DNA of 64,000 bases. It comes from Otatea glauca. Lineage: Eukaryota > Streptophyta > Magnoliopsida > Poales > Poaceae. The stretch is taken from positions 15,304,216 through 15,368,215 of the forward strand of contig CM070725.1 in the NCBI GenBank assembly GCA_036346275.1, written 5' to 3'. The notes below the pieces were generated by a model. It saw only the letters and a list, made by a program, of their open reading frames with translations, was not told the origin of the DNA and did no database searches. How positions within the stretch are numbered: the stretch's first letter is position 1; each line of letters opens with the position of its first letter. Below are positions 1 through 12,622 of the stretch, piece after piece. The position numbers were made by a program, and so were the translations under genes.

Positions 1-275
1 TCTTACCTACATATAAAAGTTTTTAAAAATCCTAAAAAATTGAAGATTTATGGGTGGACGTAATCTACAGCCATGTAAACTTTCAAGATGAAGTTTGGGA
101 GATATGGTATTGACAAGCAACGAAAATGAATAGTGATTAACACTGAGAAATAATATTCATGCAGATTTTTTTTTTGTTTTCTTATCTCCCAAACGAAATT
201 GAGTTTGAAATTTACATGGCTGTAGAATATATCCCCTACATCTCTGAATTTTTAAAAACTTTTATAGATAAGTAA
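1..275. repeat. Foldback (inverted-repeat) element, possibly cut by window edge
   Basis: Bases 1 to about 118 reappear as reverse complement at about 178-275. Both arms carry the TATAAAAGTTTTTAAAAAT block, ACAGCCATGTAAA and TTTGGGAGATA, separated by an AT-rich spacer of about 60 bp. No ORF is present. This fits a MITE or foldback; the family is not recognised and the outer end may lie left of the window. Confidence 0.6.
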
Positions 276-900
276 CAAGGAGGTAGCACAATAAGAAGAG
301 GTAGCACAAGATATTTCCACGGCATCCACCCACACTCATAGGGACTGTTTGGTTCCAGACCAAATGAAACTTGCACGAGATTTCTTTATTATTTTTCCTT
401 GTAAGGATGCCAAGAAATTATGTTAATTTGTATGCACTATGCATGTGTCTACGCTTTTCCGTGAGAAAGTTTTAAAAGGGAAACGTGTCCCTCCTGGCTC
501 TCTCTCACCAATTCATGGATGTGTTGAGTGCAACCGGAAATGCTAGATATTTTGATGAAATTTCCCGAACTGCTTGGGAGTTGGGACTCTTTTTGACCTA
601 GGTCAAACGCTTTAATTGACATTTCTTCTAAAAGAAATTTGTTTGGCATACAAGGTCACGTACATTGTCTATAATCTTATATCATTAAGAATTTAGATGA
701 TACAGAGAAAAGAGAAGATAACAAAAAAAAGATATTATCTATTATTTAACAGATGATTTTATAGATATCTTTATATTATATATGCTATCTTACAATCTAT
801 TAACTATAGAAGAACCTAATGCCTTTTAGTCAGAGGTGCACTTGATAGCTATTGAGCACATGCTGCCTCCACGTGATGGCCAACACATTCATTGCTGTTT
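276..900. other. Intergenic, AT-rich, no supported gene
   Basis: Short ORFs only, none with a recognisable domain. The part from about 660 to 835 is rich in TATCTATTATTTAACAGAT-like words that recur around 990-1020, so it may be an eroded relative of the MITE at 901-1178. Confidence 0.5.
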
Positions 901-1178
901 GTATGTACAATGGTTCACAGCTAACTCTCTATAAGAGATGCCACGTAGAATTTTAAGTGATGTGGAGGAGAGAGAAGAAGGGGGAAAAATTGATATCTAC
1001 TATTTAATAGATAGTTTTACATTTTGTGTATCATTGTATAGACAGTTTGTTAATTGAATGAGAGACTATTACAGATAACTATATAGACGATCTATTATAT
1101 GATTTGTTTTTAAGTGTTGTCTGTAGATGATATGGAGATGTATTATAGACAGTTGCCGTCTATACCACTGTACATGCC
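901..1178. repeat. MITE-like element
   Basis: The left end reads GTATGTACAATGG and the right end is an imperfect reverse complement (reading inward GGGCATGTACAGTGG). The interior is AT-rich with repeats of AGACAGTT and TATAGAC. There is no coding potential. A clear TSD was not found, so the superfamily is open. Confidence 0.45.
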
Positions 1179-1434
1179 CTTATACCGTCGAACAACTGCA
1201 ACACCGGTAGAAACTGGTGCCCTCTCACACCACAACGTCCTCGCATATTGTCGTCGCCGCCCCCAACACCAAACTCGTTAGTCATCTTCCTCATCAATCC
1301 CACCCATTGACTACTGACGAACTAGTGATCGGCGGAGCCTTCGCTTTCACACCATCCCGTCACTAGTCGATGCTTGCCACCGATCCTACCAACCACCTGG
1401 GAATCTAGCGTTGGGGCTTGGTGAAGCCCGATGG

Positions 1435-1439
1435 GGAGG
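1435..1439. repeat. TSD of Copia-1, left copy (GGAGG)
   Basis: GGAGG lies directly before the 5' LTR and again directly after the 3' LTR at 20012-20016. This shows both ends of Copia-1 are original and the insertion is complete. Confidence 0.85.
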
Positions 1440-1884
1440 TGTTGGTTATGATCTTCGGCTAACTAACAGACAAAAGTTTTTGGTGGCTAAGCCCACCATT
1501 TTCGCGCATTGATCGGGAGCACCCAACAAATTTTTGGTTCGGTCCCATTAGCTAGCGTCATATTAAGAGGGAAGAAGCTGGCACTCGTCAGATCATTGAA
1601 CGCTCTCGAGTTTGCTACTTCTTGACACCCCATCCGATTAGGGTTTTGGCGCTGAGGCTAGCGAAGATCGTGACTAGCACCGTGAAGATCACGGTGCCCT
1701 CTTTTCACCGGCCCTCATCTACTTCGGCCTACTTCACCAATGCTCAGAACACCGACCGAATCTCCCACTCCGACAGAAACATAATGGCTTCATCTTCACC
1801 GGGTTAGTACGTTCATCTAATGCATTATGTTTTGGTGATCATGTTTTAGGCTAGTTCATGTTTTAGTTTACCTTAGATCTAACA
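1440..1884 (+). repeat. 5' LTR of Copia-1 (445 bp)
   Basis: It starts TGTTGGTTATGATC and ends TTAGATCTAACA. The same sequence returns at 18612-20011, where it is lengthened by a hAT-like insert. Many base differences separate the two LTRs, so this insertion is old compared with the Tat-type element at 37125. Confidence 0.92.
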
Positions 1885-1886
1885 TG

Positions 1887-1897
1887 TGGTATCAGAG
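1887..1897 (+). promoter_or_regulatory. Primer binding site of Copia-1
   Basis: TGGTATCAGAG begins two bases after the LTR. It matches the start of the usual plant initiator-Met tRNA primer site and would prime minus-strand DNA synthesis. Confidence 0.8.
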
Positions 1898-3071
1898 AAG
1901 ATTAGCCTAAATTTGATCCCTTTAGCCTAGTTTAGATCTTGTGTTTCGTCAGCTTAGGGTTGATTTATGGTTCTTTTGTCTCGGTTAGCACTTAGAAGGA
2001 GAGGATCCGAAACCCTAATTCCCAAAGTTTTCCCCAAAATCCCAAATCAAGAAAACCTAAATCTCTAAGATGGGGTTTTGGGGCTTGCCACGTCCGGTAC
2101 TAGATTCGCCACTAATCCGTGCATTTTACTCGCGTGTGTTTGCAGCTGCCTCGCTCGAGTCCAGCTTCGCCCACACGTATGCACGTCGTCTTGTGGCTCT
2201 CCTCCTTGGAGTCGTGCGCGGCATTAGTCCGCCTTGCGCACCCGGCCGTGTTGCTTCACTAGCTCACACCGCTCGCTCATGTCGTCACCGCTTCGCCCGC
2301 TTGCCCTTTTGCTCGCTTGGTCACAACTCGCCGCAGCAGTGATTTTTTCGAGGCGGAGAAGACGAAATGAGCTAGGGTTTCTATCGTGCGTTGTTTTTGT
2401 TCGGTCTCGGCGTCATCTGATCTGTTTATTTGGATGGGCGACCGAGATCACTGTGTGCGGGGTGAGTTCGGCGGGCTGCGCATCTGGGCCACGGGCATCG
2501 GCGCGGCTGACCACATTGCTGGGCTGCGCTTGGATAGGCCGATTTTTGGCGTTATGGGCTGCGCCAGCTGGCTGGGCCAAATTAATTTGTTTTTTTGGGC
2601 TTATGAGGTAACTAATGTTTTTTGCCCTTATTCATTTTGTCTTTTAACTTCAGCAATAAGCATTGTTAATTATTTATTTCTTGGGTATTAATATCCTATT
2701 TAATTTTATGATTAATTTTCTGGACATATTAACTAATGTGGCAATTTTTTTTTCACATGATGATTATTTATGAGCATTATATCTAATTAAAGTGTTACCA
2801 ACAGGAAGTTTTGGTTAGAGATTATTGTTTAATGTTAGAAATTTGGATTATGTCATGATTATGATCATATCCTGACCAACGTTGTTTATAAACATGTGTC
2901 ACCCATAAGATAATTTAGTTCTTTTTCGTTTTTGCCCAACGGTAATGCGAGATAGAACTATTAAATTTTATGTCATTAGCATGTTATTAATCAGACCAAT
3001 GTAGGGTTAATTTCATGCAAGACATTTATTTTCTCTAATGTTTACTGATTAAATTTTGTTTTAATTGAGCC
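1898..3071 (+). other. Leader of Copia-1, no supported gene
   Basis: Untranslated leader between primer site and gag start. The part 2060-2600 is GC-richer and gives overlapping ORFs in more than one frame with low-complexity Arg/Ser/Cys composition and no domain. I treat these as chance ORFs. The rest is AT-rich. Confidence 0.5.
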
Positions 3072-3928
3072 ATGAACAACACTAATGTTGTCGCTTGCTT
3101 GAACGGCATTGAGCAGCTGACTACGACAAACTTTCCCTTTTGGAAGTAGAGGATTTTTTTGTCCTTCGAGTCATGGACTTGGATTATGCCTTACATGAGG
3201 ATGCTCCCGTAGCTCCTTCTGCTGATGATGAGAGTTTCATTGAGAAAAAGAAACTCTATAACTTAACAGCGAAAAATTGGGAGTGGTCCAACCGCATGTC
3301 CTTAATGATCATGAAGAGCACCATATCTGTTGGGATAAGGGGAGCAATCCCTGAATCTGATAATACTAAGCAGTACTTGGCCTCAGTCAAGGAGCAATTC
3401 AAGGGCTCCTCAAAAGTATATGCCAGTACTTTGATCATGAAAATGCTCACTACTAAGTATGATGGCTCCAGTAGCGTTCGTGAGCATATCATGATGATAA
3501 CTGATATGGATGCTAAACTTAAGTGCACGGACATGGCCATTTATGATGATTTCTTGGTCCATTTTATTATGACCTCCCTCCCATATGAGTATAATGCATT
3601 CAAGATTAATTATAACACTCAAAAGGAGCAATGGACCATGAGCGAGTTGATCGCCATGTGTGTCTAGGAGGAGGAAAGGATAAAGGCCGAAAGGAAGGAC
3701 CATGTCTATAATGTTGGTCAAAGCAAAAGGAAATTTCAAGGGGATTCTAAGCCTAAGAAGAAGTTGTATTTCTCTCCTAAGGCTGAGTCAAGTAAATCAA
3801 AGCCAAAGGAGAAGGCCCCTGCTGCACCTAACTCTGCTTCTGATGGGTCCATCTGTCGCTTTTACAAGAATAGTGGACACATTCAGAAGGATTGTGTGGG
3901 CTTCATGAAGTGGCCGCTAAGAGGGTAA
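3072..3928 (+). pseudogene. Copia-1 gag (UBN2-type), broken
   Basis: The natural start is the ATG at 3072, giving a copia Gag opening with a TNFPFWK block. The frame breaks just after FWK and resumes at 3140. The middle part has the copia Gag pattern around a KYDGSSSVREH segment. A TAG at 3665-3667 stands where GAG proteins of this type read CVQEEER, so it fits CAG to TAG. The same frame continues to about 3928 with a lysine-rich stretch and a CCHC knuckle (about 3850-3895). The second cysteine of the knuckle is replaced by tyrosine (CRFY), which should spoil zinc binding. The role would be particle assembly and RNA packaging. Confidence 0.85.
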
Positions 3929-5346
3929 CGACATAATTTCTACTGTTGATGAAACCCTTTATGCTGATTTTTTCCCTAATACCTGTTGGATTGATTCTGG
4001 TGCCACTGTGCACGTTTCTAATTCATTACGGGGATTCCTTACCGTGAGGACAGTAAGAAAGGGGGAGCAAAGTCTTAGAGTTGCTAATGGAAGGGAGGCT
4101 GAAGTTGAAGCCATTGGCACAATGCCATTAGCATTAGATAGTGGCTTCACCTTTCATTTGAATAATGTTGTTTATGTTCCCACTATGAGGAGGAATCTTA
4201 TTTCTATTTCTCTATTAGATGATGATGGATACATTGTATTTTCGGGAACAATAAATGCATTGTGAGTTTTAATTCCAATCATGTTGGTCTCGCAACTCGA
4301 CGAGACAAACTCTACATGCTTCCTCTCTCTAAATTCCTTGTGTCAATGAATGTGTGCAATGTCACCAATAAGCGAAAGAGAAGTTTAGGTGATGAGACTT
4401 CATCGAAATTGTGGCACTGTCGTTTAGGCCACATTTCGAAGGGGAGAATGAAATGTCTCATTAAGGAAGAGATACTCCATCCATTACTTTTTTGATTCAA
4501 ACCACTGTATTGACTGTATTAAGGAGAAATATGTAAAACAAATTAAGAAAGGAGCCACACAAAGCACAGGAATATTAGAATTAATCTACACTGATATATG
4601 TGGACCATTTCCAGTAATTTCAGTGGATGGGTATGACTCCTTTATCATGTTCACTGATGATTTCTCCCGTTATGGTTATATTTTCCCATTCGTGATCGAT
4701 TTGAGTCACTTGATAAGTTTAAAATATTTAAGGCTAAAGTAGAAAATCAAGATAATTTAAAGATTAAGGTAGTGAGATCAGATCATGGAGGAGAATATTA
4801 TAGGAGACATGCTCCTTATAAACAAATTCCTGTTCCATTTGCTAAGTTTCTTTTAGAAAATAGCATAATAGCCCAATATTCAACACCTGGTGAACCTCAG
4901 CAAAATAGAGTAGCTGAATGACGCAATCGCATCCTTATGGATATGGTGCGTATCATGATGAGTTACTCTAGTTTACCAATTGGTTTGTGGATTGAAGCAT
5001 TAAAGACAGCCGCACATATACTTAATCGGGTTCCCAGTAAATTAGTGCCTAAGACACCTTATGAATAATGGACTAGGAGGAAACCGAGCTTAAAATACTT
5101 ACGTTTGTGGGGTTATCATGCTGAAGCTAAAATCTTTAATCCACAATGGGAAATTAGATCCTAAGACAGTAAGCTGCCATTTTATTGGATATCCTGAAAG
5201 ATCTAAGGGTATCGATTTTATTGTCCAGATCGTATCACTAAGTTTGTGGAAACACGACATGCTGTATTCTTAGAGAATAATGAAATCAGTGGGACCTCTT
5301 AGGCTAGAAAATAGATCTTGAGAAGATTCGAACTTATGTACCATTA
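3929..5346 (+). pseudogene. Copia-1 protease and integrase, broken and split
   Basis: The aspartic protease active site DSGATVHVS is at about 3991-4017, with the flap region to about 4250. The GAG-pre-integrase HCRLGH motif follows near 4414. The integrase core runs from about 4573: the TDICGP block and the SDHGGEYY block (second catalytic Asp) are readable, and the NRVAE glutamate region lies near 4905-4918 with a TGA right after it. There are further frameshifts near 4700 and stops near 5068 and 5300. Copia-2 is inserted after 5351. The C-terminal coding part of Copia-1 pol resumes at 16606. Confidence 0.85.
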
Positions 5347-5351
5347 CCGAT
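5347..5351. repeat. TSD of Copia-2, left copy (CCGAT)
   Basis: CCGAT precedes the 5' LTR and recurs at 16606-16610 after the 3' LTR. This proves that Copia-2 inserted into Copia-1. Confidence 0.85.
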
Positions 5352-7056
5352 TGAAGGACCATGTGGAGGTCTATCCAGATTTGTGACGAGTATTTGACTA
5401 AATTTGAGCTTGGGTTGCTCTTGTTTGAGTTTGATTTGAATTGGATTTTCAATTGAAAGCAATTTGAGGTCTTCTCTGTTTTCCCGGTGCTATCGGCCAG
5501 AACGAGGAAAAATGAATTTTAATGAGTGGACTTTGATGGATTTATTACACATATTTGTGGGCATTGCTATGTGAGGAGTTTCCTTATTTTTTATGGTTGC
5601 AGGACGACGGTGCTAGGTCATGGTGAGGTGAAGGATGGTCGGGACTAGGCGAGGAGCGTCGGAGGTCCAGACGGTTGGGGATCGCCGGAAAATGATCGAA
5701 GACGGAGTCCGTGCAAGCTATGAAGATAAGGAATGGATGTGATGCTAGCTAGATGCTGCTCGGATCGATGAGGGCCGTCGGATTGCGGTCTAGTTGATAG
5801 GATAGCGGATCTAGTTAGTATGGTTTGAAAACCATGCAAGAAAACCCATTTGTGTGGTGGGTTTTGGGTGAACCCTTGCATGGTTGATTGAGTGGGTTAA
5901 TCCTAGCCCTTGATGGATGCTCTAGGGTTTAGAGGCTCATCCAAGGGTGGTAGGGTGGCCCAAGAGTTGTATAAATAGGGGTGGAGGGGTAGCCTTCCCT
6001 CCTTGAAGGTTTTGAGGTTTTTGATGCTCCTTTGAACTTTGCCCACATGAATGTGAGGCTTTGTAACCTCTCCTTCCAGAAATGAAATGTTTCCTCAAAT
6101 CATTTCTTTTCTTTGTGCATTTACATTATACATTTAAATTACGCAATTTACATTATGCACTTAAATTCCGCAATTAAATTCAGCACTTACATTCTTGCAA
6201 TTTACATTTATGAAATTTGAATTTGCCTCCCCTCCTTCTAAATGCTGTTCTTCTAGGATGTCTTGAGGGTGTTCATTTGGTTTTACATCTTTCTTACACC
6301 CTTGGATAGACTAGAGATCAAGTTTTTTTTATCAAATTGCAAATCTATCCAGAACTTGTTCTCCGCGCAGCAGTCAGGGTTTGATTTTTCTAAAAATATA
6401 GATAAATCATTTTTAAGTTATTATTTTTGGAAAAGGTGCATAACTCATATATCCATCTGTAGAAAGTTTATTGAGTCCACTGGTTGCACCGTTTGAGAGC
6501 TATGAAGTGAAAACCGAGCCTCAAACTTTCTGGTCGAAGTTCCTGACTGTCTGTATTGCTTGATTTTTCATTCTTATTCTACAAAGCTTTATGAGGTGAT
6601 TTTTGGTGGAGTTTTCATGACTCAACGGTTCACAGGGAATTTTTTTCAAAAGTTTTAGAGCAATCTAAACTCACCAACCACCTGTTCCAACTGAGGACAA
6701 TTTCTGAAAATCTGCTTTAACTTTTCTGAAAAGAGACTTTGGTATTTTAGCTTTATCTCTTTTAGAAAAGAAGTCTTTTGAATTGATTCCTCTTTTGTTT
6801 GGACACTTGACATCCAGGATTGTGATTAAAAAACCCCTCACATGATTCATGGTTCTTATCCATGCAAGCTAGGGGTACATATAGTTGTCTAATTGTTCTG
6901 GGTTTTAGAGGGTGTGCGAATTTGAGAAGCACCAGTTTGAACGAAAATCTTTGGGTGCTTTAGATTTTTATTGCAAGAGTGTTTGGAGTACTTTGAGTGG
7001 GGGAAATTTTATTTGGGATCATTCACCCCCCCTCTGATCGCCATTTCGATCTTTCA
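5352..7056 (+). repeat. 5' LTR of Copia-2 (1705 bp)
   Basis: It begins TGAAGGACCATGTGG and ends GATCTTTCA. It is the same length as the 3' LTR at 14901-16605 and clearly homologous along its full length, with scattered substitutions and small indels. Confidence 0.93.
5970..5977 (+). promoter_or_regulatory. TATA box of Copia-2 5' LTR
   Basis: TATAAATA in a GC-richer context about 620 bp into the LTR. It is conserved in the 3' LTR at 15518-15525. It probably sets the U3/R boundary about 30 bp downstream. Confidence 0.7.
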
Positions 7057-7058
7057 AT

Positions 7059-7070
7059 TGGTATCAGAGC
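7059..7070 (+). promoter_or_regulatory. Primer binding site of Copia-2
   Basis: TGGTATCAGAGC starts two bases after the LTR end. It is the standard plant initiator-Met tRNA complement. Confidence 0.88.
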
Positions 7071-7111
7071 CGGTTTTGCTCTTCCATAGATCTTGATCGG
7101 TCTTAAGAGTC

Positions 7112-9890
7112 ATGGCGATGGACAAGTATTCCACCAAGCCTCCTATTTTCTCTGGAGTTGATTTTCCTTTTTGGAAATCTTGAATGGAGTCATACATCAC
7201 TGCCAAGGGCTTCCTGATATGGCAGAAGGTGAAACTCCCGTATGAGGTTACTGCTGATGAAAACGTCACGGCCGACAATATGGCTGACGTTGAGGCAAAC
7301 GCTAAGGCAAGGAACATTCTCATACAAGGTCTTAGCCGCAGTGAGTATGATAGGATTTCTTACCTCCATTCCGCTCACGAGATTTGGGTGACCCTCGATG
7401 CTTACCATGAGGGCACTACCCAAATCAAGACGGTTCGACAGGACCAATTCAAGCGTGAGTTCAACAAGTTTGAACAACACGTTGGTGAGAGTCTTGATGA
7501 GTGTTTCGGTTGTTTTACCAAAATCTTGAGCGATCTTCGAGCAGTTGGTTGCATATACCCTGACTCGAATAATGCTCGATATTTCTTGACCGCACTCGAT
7601 TTGCGTGTTTGGGAGATGAAGGTGACCACCATCAAGGACACCACCGACTTGTCGACTCTGACTCTTGACGGGCTTTATTCCCGCCTCAAGACTCATGAGA
7701 TCGATGTCGTCTCACGGAAGATGAAATCTCAGTCGATGGCCTTGGTCACCGATCCCATTGAATCTTCTTCTTCTGATCCTTCTATTGGTTTCTCTCTTTC
7801 CGCCCTTTGTGAGCTAAGCAATGACCAACTGGAAAAATTTCTAGAAAATGAGCTTACTCTTCTTGCTCGCAAATTTTGACATGCATACAAGAGGGTGAGA
7901 GAGAGGAAGAGAGGTGGGATAATCACATGTTTCGAGTGTGGTGGCCCCAACCACATTCGAGCTAACTGTCCCAAGCTGGAGAAGGGTAAAAACGAATAAG
8001 GTGGTTCAAGCAAAAATGACTACACCGACAAGAACCGCAACAAGAAGGCCCCAGCTCGTGAGCTGGTGAAGAAGAAGTACCATAACTTTGCCAAGAACAA
8101 GAAGCTCTTTCACCGGGTCCTCGCCGCGCTAGATGATATCGAGCTCTCCGACACGGAGACGTGGAGCGACGAAGGCGAGGATGAACCGCAAGAGAAGAAG
8201 AGCGGCGACGACTTCTCCGGCATGTGCTTCATGGCAGGCGCCATTGAAGCAAGCGACTCCGAGCTATACAGCGACACGGATGAGGTACCCAACTACGACG
8301 AGTTAAATGCTACCTTCTGTAAATTAGGCAAGTTTCATGCTAAGGCTAGGTCGAGGTGTTCTGAGTTAGAAAAGGAAGTAGGTACCTTGACTCGGGAGTT
8401 AGCTTCACTTATATCTTCTCCTTCCCGGGTCACTGATGACTGTGTTCTCTGTGATGATGTTCTTGTGGAGTTGGAGAACCTAAGGACCATACATGATAGT
8501 GTGCTTGCTGAAATTGATGGTCTTAGGTTGAAGAATGCTAGCACTAGTTCTATTGATGCTATTCCTGTTGAGGCTAGTTTTCTTCATGCTCACTCTACTC
8601 CATCATGCTCTAATTGCTCTAAATTGCTTGCTGAAATTGATGCCATGAGTTTACACCTTAAGAAGCTTTCTGCTAGAAATGATGAACTTGAATTGCATGC
8701 TTCTAAGGACCCAGTCAGCTCATGTGAGGGCTGTAGGCAACTAAAACTTGACAATGATGCTTTGAATGTCAAGTGTGATCAACTTGCTAAGGACTTACGT
8801 GTTAAGTCAAAACCGGTTGCCTACGTTGTGTTGGGGTTAAGGATGATGTGGATAAAATCCATGTCGAGCTTAGGAAGAAATTAGAAGACCAAGCCCATAG
8901 AATTAGAAATGTGTCTTGCATTTCTTGTGAGGCCCTCAAGATTGAGACAGCCGTGCTGAGGGAGAAAAATGCACGTGCTGAGAGAGCTCATCTTTCTGGT
9001 TCTTCTTCTTCTTCCCCTTGTTCTTCTTGTGCCTCTTTCTTTCGAGATTGCTAGTATCTTATGAGCACTCTCGAGAAGTTTGTTGGAGGCAAGAAGAAGC
9101 TCAATCTTATTCTAGACCAATCTAAGATTAGTAGATTCAATCAAGATCTAGGATTTGATCCCTTGGAGCACGCTCGGGTGTATCCTCCCACCATTGTGCG
9201 TGGCTCCAAGAGTGGTGAGATTGTGGTAGCTTCCAGAGTGAGTACCACCGTGTTTAGGTCTGCTGGGGTTGTCCATAGGACTTGACGGAAGGGTGTTACT
9301 CTGTTATACGCCTCTAGCAAGACGAAGTACACATGCACCTTCTGTATGAAAGATGGTCACCTAGTAGATTTCTGCTTCAGGTGCGCCAAGATCAATTGGC
9401 GTGAGCGTGTTGCTGCCCTTAAGGGCATTCGGGGTCATCCTCAGACTTTGAGTGCTCCTAAGGCACACACTGCTTCTAGACAGGTTAGAGAGTCGCCTGT
9501 TTTTGGGCAGTATCCAGGACTCGGTTTTCATGCTAGTTCTTCGAGTTTTAGTCCTGGAGCTGTTTGTAGTCAGTCTTTCCACCGTCCTCTTGATATTCCT
9601 CATTTTTCTCATCGAGGTAGATATCAGCGGCGTGAGGTGTTTTTTAGTAGGAGTTTTAGGCAGCTTTATTAGGGTGGTTCGGCTTTTGCACTACGGCAGG
9701 CCAACCCAGTTTCAGCTCTTAGATCATCTACTAGAGTTGCTACTGATCTTGTTAGGGTTAAACGTTAGAGAGACACTCGAGTCCAGTCTTCTTCTGTGAC
9801 TGGTACTCTGAGGTGTCGTATGGTTCAGTATTGGGTTCCTAAGTCTTCACTCTATCCCAGTACTGATTCATCTTTCTCTCTTGTGTCTTG
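7112..9890 (+). pseudogene. Copia-2 gag with long coiled-coil extension, broken
   Basis: The start ATG at 7112 opens a copia Gag with the PPIFSGVDFPFW block. The same frame runs to about 8830 but holds stops at about 7181 (TGA), 7877 (TGA) and 7997 (TAA). A CCHC knuckle (CFECGGPNHIRANC) lies at about 7930-7971. From 8066 to 9054 the protein is a long heptad-like, Glu/Leu/Lys-rich segment with repeated SC..C and C..CS pairs. A frameshift near 8830 moves the reading to another frame, which goes on to about 9890 through stops at 9052, 9283, 9670, 9766 and 9888. A second Cys/His cluster (CTFCMKDGHLVDFC) is near 9331-9372. A gag of this size is unusual for copia but fits Sirevirus-like elements. 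Confidence 0.82.
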
Positions 9891-9892
9891 AT

Positions 9893-11122
9893 CAGGTTCG
9901 TCGGATGGGGAAGGGAAATGTTTGGATTGTCGACTCCGGTTGTTCTTATCATATGATCGGAGATTCTCGTTGGTTCTCTTCCCTAATCCGAGCCCCCGGT
10001 GATGAGTTGATCACCTTTGGGGATGCTTCTTCAGGTAGAGTCATTGCCAAAGGTACTATCTGTATTAATGACAATTTCATTCTTAGAGATGTTGCCTTAG
10101 TGAGTAAGCTGCAATATAACTTGCTTTCTGTTTCTCAGCTTATCGATGACTCTTTTGAGGTAAGTTTTAAGAGTAATGCCTGTAGAATCCTCGATTCATC
10201 AGGAGGGTTAGTTTGCAGGATTTCTAGATTTGGGAGAGTCTTACGTGCTGATTTTTCTGTTTCTTCTGGAGACTCTCTTCAGTGTTTGATTGCTTCAGAG
10301 TCACGTGATCTCTCCTTTTGGCATAGGAGACTTGGTCACATTGGATTTGATCATTTGACCCGAGTTAGCAGCCACGATCTCATTCGTGGTTTGCCCAAAC
10401 TCAAAATGGTCAAAGACTTAGTTTGCTCTCCCTGCCGACATGGCAAGATGGTTGCTTCTTCTCATCCCCCAGTCACTGTTGTGATGACTGATGCACCAGG
10501 ACAGCTTTTACATATGGACACTGTTGGTCCAGCTAGAGTGCAGTTAGTGGGTGGGAAGTGGTATGTTCTTGTCATTGTTGATGATTTTTCGAGGTATTCT
10601 TGGGTGTTTTTCATGTCCTCGAAGGATGAGACTTTTACCCATTTTAGGAGTTTGGTTCATAGGTTGTCTTTTGAGCTCCCTGGTGCCCTACGAGCTATAC
10701 GAAGTGACAATAGTACGGAGTTCAAGAACTCCTATTTTGAGAGTTTCTGTGTGGAGTCTGGTTTAGAGCATCAGTTCTTCTCTCCCTACATCCCTCAACA
10801 AAATAGGGTAGTGGAAAGGAAGAACAGGACCCTGGTAGAGATGGCCAGGACGATGCTAGACAAGTACAGTACTCCTATGAAGTTTTGGACTGAGGCTATA
10901 GCTACTGCTTGCCATGTTTCTAATCGTGTATTCTTGAGAGCACATTTGCACCGCACTTCTTACGAGTTGAGGTATGGGCGAAAGCCCAGTGTTTCTCATT
11001 TTTGTGTGTTTGGTTGCAAGTGTTTTATTTTGAAGTCTAGTAACCTGGATAAGTTTGAGTCTCGTTCTTCTGATAGTATCTTTCTGGGTTATTCGACTTC
11101 TTCTCGTAGCTATAGGGTCTAG
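9893..11122 (+). pseudogene. Copia-2 protease and integrase, nearly intact
   Basis: The protease motif VDSGCSYHM lies at about 9927-9953. The GAG-pre-integrase HRRLGH is near 10327. The integrase shows all three catalytic positions: Asp in HMDTVGP (about 10512), Asp in IRSDNST (about 10701) and Glu in VVERKNRTL (about 10813). Only a TAG at 11120-11122 ends the frame, and reading continues in the same frame into RT. By sequence the integrase core could be functional, but the upstream gag is broken. Confidence 0.88.
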
Positions 11123-12622
11123 AGTTGCGGTGCGCATAGGATCATAGAGACCTGTGAAGTGACCTTTGATGAGGCTAGCCCAGGAGCTAGAACGGATATT
11201 TCAGGCTCTTCTTCTTCCTCTGAGACCATCTTTGTAGAGGATGAGGATGATGGAGATGATGGTGTTCCACCTGATCTAGTCCCCTCTACACCTGAGGTGC
11301 CTCCTGTTTCCATTTCTGCACCTTAGGAAGGCCAGCCCTTGCCTTCTGACTCTCATTTAGCTAGTGGCTCTGCTCCTACCTCTTCTGTGCATGAGGTAGA
11401 GGCCACTTCTGCTTCTGGACCTCCCCGTCATATTCAGCGTTCTTATCCACCTGATCAGATCATCGGCGATCTGTTTGAGTGGGTCACTCGTTCAAAATCA
11501 GGTTTATCCAGTTTCTGTCTTCACTCTGCCTTTGTTGCCTCGTTTGAGCTGAAGGATGTGACTCATGCATTATCTGACGAGTGGACTAATGCTATGCATG
11601 AGGAACTTGAAAACTTCGAGAGGAACAAAGTCTGGCAACTTGTAGAACGTCCATCTAGTCATAATGTCATTGGGACCAAGTGGGTGTTCAAAAACAAGCA
11701 GAGTGAGGATGGGGTTGTCATTTGCAACAAGGCTAGGCTAGTTGCATAGGGCTTTTTTCAGGTTGAGGGTCTTGACTTTGAGGAGACCTTTGCCCCTGTA
11801 GCTAGACTAGAGGCTATTAGGATCCTGCTTGCATTCTCTACATCCCGGGGCTTCAAGCTCTATCAAATGGATGTCAAGAGTGCATTCCTCAATGCCTATA
11901 TTGAGGAAGAGGTTTATGTCAAACAACCTCCAGGATTTGAGAACCCCAAGTTTTCGAGTCATGTATACAAGCTTTCCAAAGCTCTGTATGGACTCAAGCA
12001 GGCCCCCAGAGCATGGTATGAGAGGCTCAAGTCTTATCTTCTCAGCCATGACTTCAAAATGGGTGTAGTAGACAAGACTCTGTTCATCAGACACCATGAC
12101 TTGCATTTTCTTCTCGTCCAGGTTTATGTGGACGATATCATTTTTGGTGGCTCATCTCATTCGCTTGTGTCTCATTTTTCTGAGGTGATGAGCACAGAGT
12201 TTGAGATGAGTATGATGGGCGAGTTGAGCTACTTTCTTGGCTTCCAGATCAAGCAGACTCGGGAGGGTACTTTCTTGCATCAAGGCAAGTATGCCCGTTA
12301 CCTCCTGAGGCGCTTCGATATGTCTGATGGGAAGCCGGTGATGACTCCTATGGCCACCACTGCCGTCCTTGAGCCCGATGAGGATGGTGAGCCTGTTGAT
12401 CAAAAAGAGTTTCGGAGCATGATCGGCTCCCTCTTGTACCTCACTGCTTCGAGGCCGGACATACATTTCGCTGTGTGTTTGTGCGCTCGATTTCAAGCTT
12501 CTCCTCGCGCCTCTCACCACCAGGCGGTCAAGCGCATCTTCAGGTACCTTCGTGCTAGTACTCTTCTTCTTCTTGTCTATCTCTTAGAGCCTCCGATGCC
12601 AACTTTGCTGGCTGTAGGATAG
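11123..12622 (+). pseudogene. Copia-2 reverse transcriptase
   Basis: Same frame as the integrase, with stops near 11323 and at 11747-11749 (TAG). RT motifs in order are GTKWVFK, LYQMDVKSAFLN (first catalytic Asp), ALYGLKQAPRAWY, VYVDDIIF (catalytic Asp pair, about 12124-12147) and SYFLGFQI. After about 12560 the frame drifts, with TAG at 12620. The function was cDNA synthesis on the element RNA. Confidence 0.9.
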
